Source: Lachnospiraceae bacterium
Lineage (GTDB): Bacteria > Bacillota > Clostridia > Lachnospirales > Lachnospiraceae
Assembly (NCBI GenBank): GCA_011959805.1
Contig: BLMC01000007.1
Span: forward strand, 1-64,000
DNA length: 64,000 bases
Reading direction: 5' to 3'
The position numbers were made by a program, and so were the translations under genes. The first letter of the stretch is position 1. The number at the start of each line of letters is the position of its first letter. This document shows, one piece after another, positions 18,755 through 28,485 of this stretch. The notes below the pieces were generated by a model. It made no database searches, was not told the DNA's origin, and saw only the letters and a list, made by a program, of their open reading frames with translations.

Positions 18755-20203
18755 TTGGATAGAAATACCACAAAGGAAAATATTATAGAATTGAAGCATA
18801 TTAGCCGAACTTTTGACGACGGCTTTCGTGTGGTGGACGATTTTAATTTGACAGTACAAAGAGGAGAATTTGTCACGTTTCTGGGACCTTCGGGGTGCGG
18901 CAAAACTACAACGTTGCGTATGATTGCGGGGTTTGATAAACCGACAGAGGGAGAATTGTTGCTCAACGGCGAGGATATACGAGATTTGCCGCCCAACAAA
19001 CGTCCTATTAACACAGTATTTCAGCGGTATGCATTATTTCCGCATCTAAATGTATTTGAAAATGTGGCGTTTGGACTGAAGTTAAAAAAGCTTCCTAAGA
19101 TGGATATTGTGAAAAAAGTCAAGAAAGCACTGGAGATGGTAGACCTTGAAGACTTTGAGGACAGAGGGATACAGACACTTTCAGGCGGTCAACAGCAGCG
19201 CATTGCCATCGCGCGAGCAATTGTCAACGAGCCAGAAATTTTACTGCTAGATGAGCCGTTAGGAGCGTTGGACTTAAAAATGCGCAAGGAGATGCAGTTG
19301 GAACTAAAGGGAATGCATGAAAAACTTGGAATTACGTTTATTTATGTGACGCACGACCAAGAGGAAGCTCTTACTATGTCCGATAAAATTGTTGTGATGT
19401 CGGAAGGAAAAATACAACAAATCGGGACACCAGAGGATATCTACAATGAGCCTAAGAATGCTTTTGTAGCAGACTTTATTGGAGATAGCAATATTTTTAG
19501 TGGTATTATGACAGGAAAGTGCAGAGTGCGTTTTTGCGGTGCCGAATTTGTGTGTGTGGATGATGTTGAGCATGGTACAATGATTGATGCAGTGGTGAGA
19601 CCGGAGGATGTAACCATTACAACTCCAGAGAAAGGAATTATACGCGGGAAAGTAACGTCTGTTATTTTTAAAGGGGTACATTATGAGATTACTGTTCAAT
19701 CTGGGAAGAATGAAATTGTAGTACAATCGACCAGAAAAGCAGATTTGAACGCTGAAGTTGGTTTGTATATTGAGCCGGAAGGAATTCACATTATGTTGGC
19801 AGAAAATATTATCAATCGCATTGAGTCTGGTGTAGACAAGGAGTATCGGTTAAACTTCCTTGGAGGAATGTTGGACTGTGATGTCGCTTCCTTAATATCA
19901 GGAGCTGCTTTTAATACAGAGGGAATGCTTGTCGATGCGCATGGAGATGTGATTGAGCCTGACCGCATTAAGGTGATTGTGTCTGTGAAACCAGATGATA
20001 TTACGATGAGTGACGATAAGGAGGCAGGAATTCTGCGCGGGCATATTATCAATCTGATTTACAAAGGGGATCACTATAGTTATGTTGTTCGGACAGAGGA
20101 AGACGAGGACTTTATTGTGTCAGACGAATACCTTTGGAATATGGATGATTATGTAAGTCTATTGATACCGAAGGAGAAGTTTCATTATACCTTGAAGAAA
20201 TAA
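18755..20203 (+). CDS. potA: Spermidine/putrescine ABC transporter ATPase PotA with duplicated TOBE tail
   Basis: A 482-residue ABC ATPase energising polyamine uptake. Walker A GPSGCGKTT is near residue 46, the signature LSGGQQQRIAIARAI near 143 and Walker B ILLLDEPLGALD near 163. After the nucleotide domain come two related units: VRPEDVTI with GIIRGKVTSVIFKGVHYEI, and VKPDDITM with GILRGHIINLIYKGDHYSY. They look like a duplicated TOBE domain and explain why it is about 100-130 residues longer than typical PotA. The start is TTG 18755 with GAGGAGG at 18741. It leads a potABCD operon. Confidence 0.9.
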   Translation: MDRNTTKENIIELKHISRTFDDGFRVVDDFNLTVQRGEFVTFLGPSGCGKTTTLRMIAGFDKPTEGELLLNGEDIRDLPPNKRPINTVFQRYALFPHLNVFENVAFGLKLKKLPKMDIVKKVKKALEMVDLEDFEDRGIQTLSGGQQQRIAIARAIVNEPEILLLDEPLGALDLKMRKEMQLELKGMHEKLGITFIYVTHDQEEALTMSDKIVVMSEGKIQQIGTPEDIYNEPKNAFVADFIGDSNIFSGIMTGKCRVRFCGAEFVCVDDVEHGTMIDAVVRPEDVTITTPEKGIIRGKVTSVIFKGVHYEITVQSGKNEIVVQSTRKADLNAEVGLYIEPEGIHIMLAENIINRIESGVDKEYRLNFLGGMLDCDVASLISGAAFNTEGMLVDAHGDVIEPDRIKVIVSVKPDDITMSDDKEAGILRGHIINLIYKGDHYSYVVRTEEDEDFIVSDEYLWNMDDYVSLLIPKEKFHYTLKK

Positions 20204-20263
20204 AAAATTTTACCATATTGATTAGAGTGCTCGACTGTAAATTTACTGAATGGAGGTTACCAA

Positions 20264-21067
20264 ATGAATCGATTTCGTTTTCAGAGATCTCAGCTCTGCA
20301 TACCATATGGTCTCTTTCTGGTATGTTTTGTGCTAGCGCCTTTGGTGGTCATTATATACTATGCGTTTACAAATGGACAAGGACAGTTTACGTTTGAAAA
20401 TCTGACAGGTTTTTTTTCCAGTCCAAACACGATTGGAACACTTGCCTACAGTCTTGGTATTGCGGTGTCTACGACCTGTGTTTGCTTGCTGCTGGCGTAT
20501 CCGATTGCGTACATCTTGGCGCGCAGCAAAATGAAACATAAGGCGGTAATTCTTATGGTTTTTGTAATGCCCATGTGGATTAATTTTACTCTTAGAATCA
20601 CAGCGTTAAAAGAAATTTTAACAGTGATTGAAGGAAATCTTGCGTATCACCCGTTTTTAAATACATTGATTGGCATGACATATGATTTTTTGCCATTTAT
20701 GATTCTTCCTATTTATACTACACTGTTAAAGTTGGATAATAGCCTTTTGGAGGCAGCGGCAGACCTTGGGGCAGATACAATTCAGACATTTTTAAAGGTC
20801 ACATTTCCACTATCTATTCCCGGAATTATCAGCGGTATTGTGATGGTGTTTCTGCCATCTATGACCAACTATGTTGTATTGGACATGCTCTATAACAGTA
20901 CGTATATTATGGGAAGCCTAATCGGAGCATATTTTAGCGCCTATGATTGGCACAATGGTTCAATGATTGCGCTGATTTTATTAGTGATTATCTTAGTCTT
21001 TACTCTCTTTACAAACCGTTATTCGGATGAGGATGCAGGCAGTAGTAGAGGAGGTGTACTTGGATAA
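20264..21067 (+). CDS. potB: Spermidine/putrescine ABC transporter permease PotB
   Basis: A 267-residue permease with about six transmembrane segments. The ATPase-contact loop EAAADLGADTIQTFLKVTFPLSIPGI near residue 163 is the binding-protein-dependent transport signature. A GGAGG site at about 20251-20255 precedes ATG 20264. Its stop codon overlaps the potC start (TAATG), so the two permeases are translationally coupled and probably form a PotB-PotC heterodimer. The family and gene order support polyamine import. Confidence 0.92.
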   Translation: MNRFRFQRSQLCIPYGLFLVCFVLAPLVVIIYYAFTNGQGQFTFENLTGFFSSPNTIGTLAYSLGIAVSTTCVCLLLAYPIAYILARSKMKHKAVILMVFVMPMWINFTLRITALKEILTVIEGNLAYHPFLNTLIGMTYDFLPFMILPIYTTLLKLDNSLLEAAADLGADTIQTFLKVTFPLSIPGIISGIVMVFLPSMTNYVVLDMLYNSTYIMGSLIGAYFSAYDWHNGSMIALILLVIILVFTLFTNRYSDEDAGSSRGGVLG

Positions 21068-21888
21068 TGAAAAAAGTTTTTAGCAGAGCATTTTTAGTGC
21101 TTATGATGGTTGTATTATATTTACCTATTTTTGTCTTGGCAATCTACAGTTTTACCGATTCGGCAAATATTGGTGTAATTCATGGATTTTCGTTAAAAAA
21201 TTATGAGACACTTTTTACAAAGCCTGATTTGAGGGCGATGATAGTAGGAACATTAGTGCTAGCAATCGGTTCTGCTTTTATCTCAACGATACTTGGGACA
21301 CTTGGGGCTGTGGGTGTGTTTTATTCTGGAAAGTTTGGCAATGCGGTAGTTGGTTCATTAAATCAGATTCCAGTTGTAAATGCAGAAGTTGTTACAGCGT
21401 TCTCCTTGTGTATTTTGCTGATTGGTGTATGTGGTGTGGATAAAAGTAGTTTTGTCTCACTCTTAATAGGTCATATTGTCTTGGAAGCACCTTTTGTATA
21501 TTTGTCAGTGGTACCCAAATTAAAACAGATGGATAATAGCCTTTATGAGGCAGCGCTTGACCTAGGAGCATCTCCGGCAGTGGCATTATGCCGAATTGTA
21601 TTTCCACAGATTTTTCCTGGTGTTGTATCTGGTTTTGCATTGGCAGTTACATTATCACTAGATGATTACTTTATCACAAGTTACACAAAACCTGCGACGT
21701 TTGATACAATCAGTACGTATGTAGTAAATGCGACGAGAGGATCTCAGACAGAGATTAAGACGGCATTGTGGGCGCTCTCTACAATTATTTTTGTCGTTGT
21801 GGTTCTGATGGTGATGATAATGAACATGACTGAAAACAAAAATATCAAAAATGGTAAAAAGGCAGGTGCAGAAAATGGAAAAGAGTAG
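21067..21888 (+). CDS. potC: Spermidine/putrescine ABC transporter permease PotC
   Basis: A 273-residue permease with about six transmembrane helices and the EAA loop EAALDLGASPAVALCRIVFPQIFPGV near residue 160. The sequence SLDDYFITSYT that follows is a typical PotC feature. The start overlaps the potB stop by one base, and its 3' end overlaps potD by 14 bp, so potB, potC and potD are tightly coupled. A polar tail rich in Asn and Lys follows the last helix. Confidence 0.92.
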   Translation: MKKVFSRAFLVLMMVVLYLPIFVLAIYSFTDSANIGVIHGFSLKNYETLFTKPDLRAMIVGTLVLAIGSAFISTILGTLGAVGVFYSGKFGNAVVGSLNQIPVVNAEVVTAFSLCILLIGVCGVDKSSFVSLLIGHIVLEAPFVYLSVVPKLKQMDNSLYEAALDLGASPAVALCRIVFPQIFPGVVSGFALAVTLSLDDYFITSYTKPATFDTISTYVVNATRGSQTEIKTALWALSTIIFVVVVLMVMIMNMTENKNIKNGKKAGAENGKE

Positions 21889-23371
21889 GATAATACTTGG
21901 CCTTGCTGCGACGAGTGCACTGTGCTTTTTTTCGGGGCAAACTATATATGCTGGTGAGGAAGAACCTATTGTGCTGCGTGTGTGTAGTTGGGAGGAGTAT
22001 ATTGATCTTGGTGAATGGGATGCAGAGGAAACTATCGAACTTGACAATGGCACCGTAATCTACGGAGAGAATCCGTTATATGAGGATTTTGAGGATTGGT
22101 ACAGAGAGACTTATGGCAGAGAAGTGCGCGTGGAATATTCTTGTTTTGGCACAAATGAAGATTTGTACAATCAGTTAAATATGGGGGATACATATGACTT
22201 GGTGTGTCCTTCAGAGTATATGATTATGAAGTTGATTGCAGAAGATAAGTTAATTCCATACTCAGATAATTTTTATGACCAGAAAAATACCAATAATTTT
22301 TATATTCGCAATGTATCTCCTTATATTCAGAAAACTTTGGAAATGAATCAAATAAATGGTAAAAGTTGGAGTCAATATGCTGCGGGGTATATGTGGGGTA
22401 TTACAGGTGTGTTATATAATCCAGCACTTGTGACAGAGGAGGAAGCTGCTACATGGGAAATCTTTGGAAACCCAAAATTTAACAGACAGATTACATTGAA
22501 AGACAATGTGCGCGACTCCTATTTTGCAGCACTTGGTATTTTAAAGGCAGATGAATTGACAGATGAGACTTTGCTCCATGCGGCAAACTATTCTGAACAG
22601 TTAGCAGATGCGATGAATGACGTGCGTCCAGAAACAATCGCACAGGCACAGGAACTTTTAAATCAGCTGATGGACAATGTATATTCGCTTGAGACAGACA
22701 GTGGAAAAGCGGATATGATTACAGGTAAAATTGTTGCCAACTATCAGTGGTCAGGGGATGCAGTATACGCGATGGACCAGGCAGACGAAGATGATTTTGA
22801 GTTGCGATTTGCTGTGCCTAAGGAGAGTACAAATCTGTGGTTTGACGGTTGGGTAATGCTTAAAAATGGTATTTGTGAAGATACTGACAAGCAGCATGCA
22901 GCAGAGGCGTTTGTTAATTTTATGTCAAGAACCGACAATGCTGTAAGAAATATGTACTATATTGGTTATACTTCATCGATTGCCGGAAATGCGCAGGATA
23001 ATACGATATATGAGTATATGAAGTGGTGCTATGGGGCGGAGGATGAGGAAGAAGATATTATGGATTATCCAGTCGGCTATTTTTTCAGCGGGGATAATAG
23101 TGATAAAAATTATGTATTGCAATCCGCCAGCAGTCAGATAGGCAGGCAGCTTTATAGCCAGTATCCGCCGCAGGAAATTATAGAGAGAGCAGCAATTATG
23201 CGATATTTTGACGCAGATGCAAACAAGGCGATCAATCAAATGTGGATCAATGTTAGATGTTTTAACATTGCTGATGTACCAATGGGAATATGGATTGCAT
23301 TGCTTGTAGTCCTACTTGTGTTGGTATGGATGCGTTTTCGAAAGAGTTCATCTAAGATGTTGCATTTATAG
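21875..23371 (+). CDS. potD: Polyamine ABC transporter substrate-binding protein PotD with C-terminal membrane anchor
   Basis: A protein of about 498 residues. It has an N-terminal signal sequence ([16 protein letters not shown]) without a lipobox, then a PotD-type fold that begins at [16 protein letters not shown] and contains [15 protein letters not shown] and GVLYNP. It ends in a hydrophobic helix, [19 protein letters not shown], followed by Arg and Lys, which would anchor it with the C-terminus inside. Typical PotD is about 350 residues; the excess comes from an insertion of acidic sequence ([20 protein letters not shown]) and this tail. The start at ATG 21875 overlaps potC; an in-frame ATG lies at 21851. 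Confidence 0.88.
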   Translation: MEKSRIILGLAATSALCFFSGQTIYAGEEEPIVLRVCSWEEYIDLGEWDAEETIELDNGTVIYGENPLYEDFEDWYRETYGREVRVEYSCFGTNEDLYNQLNMGDTYDLVCPSEYMIMKLIAEDKLIPYSDNFYDQKNTNNFYIRNVSPYIQKTLEMNQINGKSWSQYAAGYMWGITGVLYNPALVTEEEAATWEIFGNPKFNRQITLKDNVRDSYFAALGILKADELTDETLLHAANYSEQLADAMNDVRPETIAQAQELLNQLMDNVYSLETDSGKADMITGKIVANYQWSGDAVYAMDQADEDDFELRFAVPKESTNLWFDGWVMLKNGICEDTDKQHAAEAFVNFMSRTDNAVRNMYYIGYTSSIAGNAQDNTIYEYMKWCYGAEDEEEDIMDYPVGYFFSGDNSDKNYVLQSASSQIGRQLYSQYPPQEIIERAAIMRYFDADANKAINQMWINVRCFNIADVPMGIWIALLVVLLVLVWMRFRKSSSKMLHL

Positions 23372-23393
23372 GGTAGAAGGAGATGAAAAGATT

Positions 23394-25211
23394 ATGTCAA
23401 GTATAGATCAAAGTAAGATAAGAAATTTCTGTATTGTGGCACATATTGATCATGGTAAATCCACACTTGCGGATAGAATTATAGAAAAAACAGGACTTTT
23501 GACAAGCCGTGAGATGCAAGATCAAATTCTTGACAATATGGATTTGGAGCGTGAGCGGGGCATTACAATTAAGGCGCAGACAGTACGTACTGTTTATAAG
23601 GCACAAGATGGAAATGAGTATATTTTGAATTTGATTGACACGCCGGGGCATGTTGACTTTAATTATGAAGTCAGTCGTGCGCTGGCAGCATGTGATGGGG
23701 CAATTCTTGTTGTGGATGCTGCACAGGGAATTGAGGCGCAGACATTGGCAAACGTATATCTTGCGCTGGATCATGACTTGGATGTATTTCCAGTTATCAA
23801 CAAAATTGATTTGCCGAGTGCGCGCCCAGATTGGGTAAAAAATGAGATTGAGGATGTTATTGGAATTGAGGCACAGGATGCGCCGTTGATTTCTGCCAAA
23901 AATGGTGTGGGTATCGAGGATGTTTTAGAGGCAATTATCGCCAAGATACCAGCGCCTACAGGCAGTGTGGACAATCCATTACAAGCACTTATTTTTGATT
24001 CTGTCTATGATTCCTATAAAGGTGTTATTGTATTTTGTCGTATTATGGAAGGTAAAGTTTCTAAAGGGACAAAAATTAAGATGATGGCAACAGGGGCTTT
24101 CGCCGATGTTGTGGAAGTCGGATATTTTGGGGCAGGACAGTTTATTCCATGTGACGAACTGTCGGCCGGAATGGTAGGTTATCTAACAGCATCTATTAAA
24201 AATGTGAAGGATACTGCAGTTGGAGATACAGTTACAGATGCGCAGAATCCTTGCGCAGAGCCACTTCCGGGGTATAAAAAAGTTCTGTCCATGGTTTACT
24301 GTGGCTTATATCCTGCGGACGGTGCAAAATATCCTGATTTGAGAGATGCGCTGGAAAAGCTGCAATTAAATGATGCATCATTGTTCTATGAACCAGAAAC
24401 TTCAGTTGCGTTAGGATTTGGTTTTCGATGTGGTTTTTTAGGATTACTGCATCTTGAAATTATACAAGAACGTCTTGAGAGAGAGTATAATCTTGATCTT
24501 GTGACAACGGCACCTGGTGTTGTCTATAAGGTTTATAAGACAAACGGCGATGTGGTAGAGTTGACAAATCCTTCTAACCTACCTGATCCGTCGGAGATTG
24601 ACTACATGGAAGAGCCGATTGTCACAGCAGAAATTATGGTCACGACAGAATTTATCGGTTCTATTATGGAGCTTTGCCAAGAAAGGCGCGGGCGCTATCT
24701 CGGTATGGAGTATGTAGAAGAAACACGAGCGTTACTGCGATATGAACTTCCGCTCAATGAGATTATTTATGATTTTTTTGATGCACTCAAGTCGCGCTCG
24801 AGAGGATATGCTTCTTTTGATTACGATATTAAAGGTTACGAGCAGTCTGAGCTTGTCAAGCTGGATATTCTTATTAACAAGGAGGAGGTTGATGCGTTGT
24901 CTTTTATCGTGCATAAACAGTCTGCTTACGATAGGGGAAGACGAATGTGTGAGAAGCTCAAGGACGAGATTCCGCGGCATCTGTTTGAGATTCCTATACA
25001 GGCGGCAGTGGGTGGCAAGGTCATTGCACGAGAGACCGTAAAAGCGATGCGCAAGGATGTTTTGGCGAAGTGCTACGGCGGTGACATTACACGCAAAAAG
25101 AAGCTTCTTGAGAAACAAAAAGAGGGTAAGAAGCGTATGCGACAGGTTGGTAATGTTGAGATTCCGCAAAAAGCATTTATGTCAGTGCTCAAGTTGGATG
25201 ATACAAAATAA
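23394..25211 (+). CDS. lepA: Elongation factor 4 (LepA)
   Basis: A 605-residue translational GTPase that back-translocates or remodels stalled ribosomes and aids 30S biogenesis. G1 (AHIDHGKS), the switch region ([11 protein letters not shown]), G3 (DTPGH) and G4 (NKID) are intact in the first 140 residues. The LepA-specific C-terminal domain contains [22 protein letters not shown] and the tail [22 protein letters not shown]. An AAGGAG site precedes ATG 23394; the frame is open further upstream, but that part overlaps potD and is not LepA-like. Confidence 0.97.
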   Translation: MSSIDQSKIRNFCIVAHIDHGKSTLADRIIEKTGLLTSREMQDQILDNMDLERERGITIKAQTVRTVYKAQDGNEYILNLIDTPGHVDFNYEVSRALAACDGAILVVDAAQGIEAQTLANVYLALDHDLDVFPVINKIDLPSARPDWVKNEIEDVIGIEAQDAPLISAKNGVGIEDVLEAIIAKIPAPTGSVDNPLQALIFDSVYDSYKGVIVFCRIMEGKVSKGTKIKMMATGAFADVVEVGYFGAGQFIPCDELSAGMVGYLTASIKNVKDTAVGDTVTDAQNPCAEPLPGYKKVLSMVYCGLYPADGAKYPDLRDALEKLQLNDASLFYEPETSVALGFGFRCGFLGLLHLEIIQERLEREYNLDLVTTAPGVVYKVYKTNGDVVELTNPSNLPDPSEIDYMEEPIVTAEIMVTTEFIGSIMELCQERRGRYLGMEYVEETRALLRYELPLNEIIYDFFDALKSRSRGYASFDYDIKGYEQSELVKLDILINKEEVDALSFIVHKQSAYDRGRRMCEKLKDEIPRHLFEIPIQAAVGGKVIARETVKAMRKDVLAKCYGGDITRKKKLLEKQKEGKKRMRQVGNVEIPQKAFMSVLKLDDTK

Positions 25212-25255
25212 TAACAACGTAGGTTTGATAATTTCCAAAAAGAGGAGCAAATGCA

Positions 25256-26455
25256 ATGCGTTCAATCGGTGTGTATCTTCATATTCCTTTTTGTGTGCAA
25301 AAGTGTGCCTACTGCGATTTTCTTTCAGGACCAGCGACAAAACAGCGGCAGAAAGAATATGTGGAATCATTGTTAAGAGAGATTGCGTGGGAATCCAAAT
25401 ATTATACGGAATATAAGATACAGACAATATTTTTTGGCGGTGGCACACCATCTATCTTAGAAGCTGAGGAAATTGCAAAAATTTTGGATTGTGTGAGAGA
25501 ATATTATCAGATAGATGCAAAAGCGGAAGTTACATTGGAGATGAATCCAGGAACAGCAGAGTGGGATAAGCTTTTGAAATTAAAAAAGGCTGGAATAAAC
25601 AGGTTGAGTATTGGCTTACAATCTGCGGATAATGCTGAGCTAAAAATGCTTGGACGTATTCATACGTATGAAGATTTTCAGCGGACATATTACCAGGCAA
25701 GAGAGGCAGGCTTTGCCAATATCAATATTGATCTAATGTCTGCACTTCCGGGACAGCATATGGATCGCTGGATTCAAACACTTGAAAAGGTTTTGGTGTT
25801 GCGGCCAGAGCATTTATCGGCATATAGTTTGATTATAGAAGAAGGAACTCGATTATATGAGAATCGAGATGCCTGGGCATCTGTTCCCGATGAGGATGAG
25901 GACAGACAAATGTACCAAGAGACAAAACGAATCTTGGCTAAGCATGGTTATCACCGCTATGAAATCTCAAATTATGCTCAAATTGGGTATGAGTGCAGAC
26001 ATAATAAAATTTATTGGCAGCGAGGAGTCTGGCATACAGCAGATTTTGTTGGTTTTGGACTTGGTGCTAGTTCTACTGTAGGAAACTGGCGGTGGGAAAA
26101 CACAGTGGATATGGAGTGGTATCTTTCTGTGTTTCAGAAACAAAAAATAAAACAGTATGATAGTCGGTTGACAGACAGTTACAGCGGCAAAGTGTGTGTG
26201 AAGGAGGCTGTGACAACACTTTCTTTTGAGCAACAGATGGAAGAGTTTATGTTTCTGGGGTTGCGTATGATGGAAGGCATCTCGAAACGAGAGTTTGCTG
26301 ACAGTTTTGGGGTGAATATCGATGATGTGTATAAAAATGAACTCCAAAAGTGGCTTCAGATGGGAATGATGGTGCAAAAGGGGGATATGGTTATGTTGAC
26401 AAATGCAGGGATTGATGTCAGTAATACTGTGTTATCAAGTTTTATATTAGTTTGA
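25256..26455 (+). CDS. hemW: Radical SAM heme chaperone HemW
   Basis: A 399-residue radical SAM protein. The cluster motif CxxxCxxC reads CVQKCAYCDF near residue 15, followed by FFGGGTPSIL (GGTPS motif) and INIDLMSALPGQ. HemW binds heme and delivers it to respiratory proteins; it was long annotated as oxygen-independent coproporphyrinogen oxidase but lacks the cysteine arrangement of true HemN. It lies 45 bp after lepA, the order commonly seen in Firmicutes, where hrcA often follows. Here hrcA is absent and a CsoR-type gene follows instead. Confidence 0.92.
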   Translation: MRSIGVYLHIPFCVQKCAYCDFLSGPATKQRQKEYVESLLREIAWESKYYTEYKIQTIFFGGGTPSILEAEEIAKILDCVREYYQIDAKAEVTLEMNPGTAEWDKLLKLKKAGINRLSIGLQSADNAELKMLGRIHTYEDFQRTYYQAREAGFANINIDLMSALPGQHMDRWIQTLEKVLVLRPEHLSAYSLIIEEGTRLYENRDAWASVPDEDEDRQMYQETKRILAKHGYHRYEISNYAQIGYECRHNKIYWQRGVWHTADFVGFGLGASSTVGNWRWENTVDMEWYLSVFQKQKIKQYDSRLTDSYSGKVCVKEAVTTLSFEQQMEEFMFLGLRMMEGISKREFADSFGVNIDDVYKNELQKWLQMGMMVQKGDMVMLTNAGIDVSNTVLSSFILV

Positions 26456-26566
26456 TGTGGAATTTACGTGATGGATGATAAGAGATTGGCGCGTTCTGAT
26501 ACTTTAAGTCTTAATAAATTAAAAAGGAAATCAAGACAGTCGCCAGAGGTGGCATAGGGGATTAAA

Positions 26567-26881
26567 ATGGAAGAACAACTGACACATAATGAGATGCATG
26601 AATTAGGAATTGCGCATACACATACCCATAAGGAAACCAAAGCAGTTTTAAATAGAATGTCCAAGATTATAGGACATATGGAAGCGGTGAAAACAATGGT
26701 TGAAAACGGCAGAGATTGCAGTGAGGTATTGATTCAATTGGCGGCGGTAAAATCTGCAATTGGCGGTGTAAGCCGTGTAATACTAAAAGATCATATCGAT
26801 CACTGTATTGTCGATGCAGTGCGGGAGAATGATATAGCGTCTATCGAGGAGCTAAAAAAGGCAATCGATAAATTTTTATAA
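26567..26881 (+). CDS. CsoR/RcnR-family metal-sensing repressor
   Basis: A 104-residue DUF156 (CsoR/RcnR/FrmR) four-helix repressor. The first 20 residues are His-rich (HNEMHELGIAHTHTHKE). The core IIGHMEAVKTMVENGRDCSEVLIQLAAV gives the first ligand Cys, and the DHIDHC segment supplies His and Cys spaced HxxxC, so the Cys-His-Cys set of copper-sensing CsoR is complete. No copper exporter or chaperone gene lies nearby, which leaves the target open; the His-rich arm could bind metal as well. It leads a three-gene run with the DUF3783 and ThyX-like genes. Confidence 0.82.
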   Translation: MEEQLTHNEMHELGIAHTHTHKETKAVLNRMSKIIGHMEAVKTMVENGRDCSEVLIQLAAVKSAIGGVSRVILKDHIDHCIVDAVRENDIASIEELKKAIDKFL

Positions 26882-26899
26882 GAAGGGTAGGCGATAAGG

Positions 26900-27328
26900 A
26901 TGGAAAAAAATGGTATGATTTTATATTATGTGCAAGATGAAAAGAAAAAAATAGAGTTAGAGGTGATTGGCATGAGTATGTCGATTACGACAAAACAGTT
27001 GAAGCCGTCAGACCTCAATACGCAGGTTGGAAAACTAGCCGGCTTGAAGAATATCACGCCGCTTGATTTGACACAGATTGAGAAACCACCAGTGATTTTC
27101 TGTATGCCAGAGATTATCATTTTTTCAGGGATACTAAATAAAAGTTTAGATGAATTTTTGCTTTCTTATAAAAATATTGGGATTCCCCCAACAAAACTAA
27201 AGGCAGTTACTACGCCTAAAAATATCAATTGGACACTGTATCAGTTGATTAGAGAGCTTTCTTCTGAAAGAACTCAGATTGAAGGGACAGTAAAGAGATT
27301 GTCACAAGCAAAAAAAGTGAGGGAATAA
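26900..27328 (+). CDS. DUF3783 domain protein
   Basis: A 142-residue protein. The C-terminal half has the pattern IIIFSGILNKSLDEFLLSYK, then GIPPTKLKAVTTPKNINWTLYQLIREL, which I recognise as the DUF3783 signature found in Clostridia. The N-terminal part (MILYYVQDEKKKIELEVIG) resembles a small alpha-beta domain. No cofactor motif is seen. It lies 18 bp after the CsoR-type gene and 3 bp before the ThyX-like gene, so the three are probably co-transcribed. Function is unknown. Confidence 0.7.
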   Translation: MEKNGMILYYVQDEKKKIELEVIGMSMSITTKQLKPSDLNTQVGKLAGLKNITPLDLTQIEKPPVIFCMPEIIIFSGILNKSLDEFLLSYKNIGIPPTKLKAVTTPKNINWTLYQLIRELSSERTQIEGTVKRLSQAKKVRE

Positions 27329-27331
27329 GAA

Positions 27332-27889
27332 ATGCAGATAGATCAATTTAAACATGAGGATAACTGGCAGGATATCAAGGATGCTGCTATGAATACTATT
27401 AATAAGACAACAGGAAAGTATCCAGATACCGTCTGGAAACGAAAACTTATTTTGTCGGAACATTCTCCCATTCGACGTATGAAATTCTACTGGCGTTGGA
27501 AAGATTTAAAATCTTGGGTAAGCGTACACATAGTACGACATAAAATAGGAATTGAACATTGGGTATCAACACAGCGCAGTGACCGAACAGGTATTGATCG
27601 GGATGCGCTTTTGCAGGGGGCGTTGGTGAATCATGCATGTGAAGCGGATGCGCAGGCACTGATTAATATTAGTCGTAAACGTTTGTGTAGCTGTGCAAGT
27701 CCTGAGACGCGGGAGGCCTGGCAAATGGTCAAGGAAGAGGTGGCAAAGACGGAACCAGAACTTGCAAGCTGTATGGTGAAAGAATGTATTTATAGGGGAT
27801 TTTGCCCAGAAATGTTCTCCTGTGGATATGATAAGACAGAAGCTTTCCAAGAGGAAGTGATAGCCTATCGGCAAGGAATAAACAGTTAA
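27332..27889 (+). CDS. Divergent ThyX-like (flavin-dependent thymidylate synthase family) protein
   Basis: A 185-residue protein with the layout of ThyX. LSEHSPIR corresponds to the conserved EHxxF/I segment, and VSVHIVRHKIGIEHWVSTQRSDRTG corresponds to the ThyX motif RHRxxSxNExSxRY but with several changes; ISRKRLCSCASPETREAW occupies the usual C-terminal substrate helix region. A Cys-rich tail (CMVKECIYRGFCPEMFSCGY) is extra. True ThyX is about 220-260 residues. I infer a paralogue whose activity is uncertain; similar proteins occur in clostridial phages as I remember them. Confidence 0.6.
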   Translation: MQIDQFKHEDNWQDIKDAAMNTINKTTGKYPDTVWKRKLILSEHSPIRRMKFYWRWKDLKSWVSVHIVRHKIGIEHWVSTQRSDRTGIDRDALLQGALVNHACEADAQALINISRKRLCSCASPETREAWQMVKEEVAKTEPELASCMVKECIYRGFCPEMFSCGYDKTEAFQEEVIAYRQGINS

Positions 27890-28012
27890 ATACGAAAATC
27901 ACTCTATTCACGCAAAAACCATTGTGTGAACTCCAATAATGCAGTAAGGTATAGTTATCAGGAAGGGAAGATAGTTGCAAAGACTCCTGATAAAAAGAAA
28001 GGAGGAGATCTC

Positions 28013-28453
28013 ATGACAAACACAATGGTGTGGTTGGCTGCTATGATTGTACTTATCATCATTGAAATTGTGACAGTAGGACTCACAACAATCTGGTTTG
28101 CAATTGGTGCATTGGTTGCAATTATTGTCTCAATGTTAGGAGGCGGGATCATACTTCAGATGACAGTATTTCTGCTGGTATCACTCGGAATGCTAATCTT
28201 TACAAGACCCTTGGCGATTCGATACATAAACAATACACGCACAAGGACAAACTACGAGGGAATCATTGGAAAAGTAGTGAGAATTACACAGGATGTCGAC
28301 AACATTGCAGGGCAAGGCAGCGCAGTGGTAAATGGTCAGGAGTGGACAGTTCGCGCTGTGGAGGATCAGAACAAAATTGCAGCAGGAAGTCTTGCGAAGG
28401 TAGTGGACATTAAAGGAGTACGACTCATTGTAGAGAAGTATGAAGATGGCTAA
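28013..28453 (+). CDS. NfeD-like membrane protein
   Basis: A 146-residue short NfeD protein. Two or three transmembrane helices lie in the first 75 residues (MVWLAAMIVLIIIEIVTVGL; IWFAIGALVAIIVSML; ILQMTVFLLVSLGMLIF), followed by an OB-fold domain that includes GIIGKVVRITQDVD and GQEWTVRAVEDQNKIAAGSLAKVV. NfeD proteins partner with SPFH-domain proteins in membrane microdomains, and here the SPFH gene follows by 32 bp. ATG 28013 has GGAGGAG at 28001; earlier in-frame starts lack a site. Confidence 0.88.
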   Translation: MTNTMVWLAAMIVLIIIEIVTVGLTTIWFAIGALVAIIVSMLGGGIILQMTVFLLVSLGMLIFTRPLAIRYINNTRTRTNYEGIIGKVVRITQDVDNIAGQGSAVVNGQEWTVRAVEDQNKIAAGSLAKVVDIKGVRLIVEKYEDG

Positions 28454-28485
28454 AAAATGCTTGTAATGTATGAGGAGGTTTTTGT

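Noticed and set aside
26456-26566. CIRCE element or hrcA start after hemW
   Set aside because: The TTAGCACTC/GAGTGCTAA repeat is absent and the next gene is a CsoR-type repressor.
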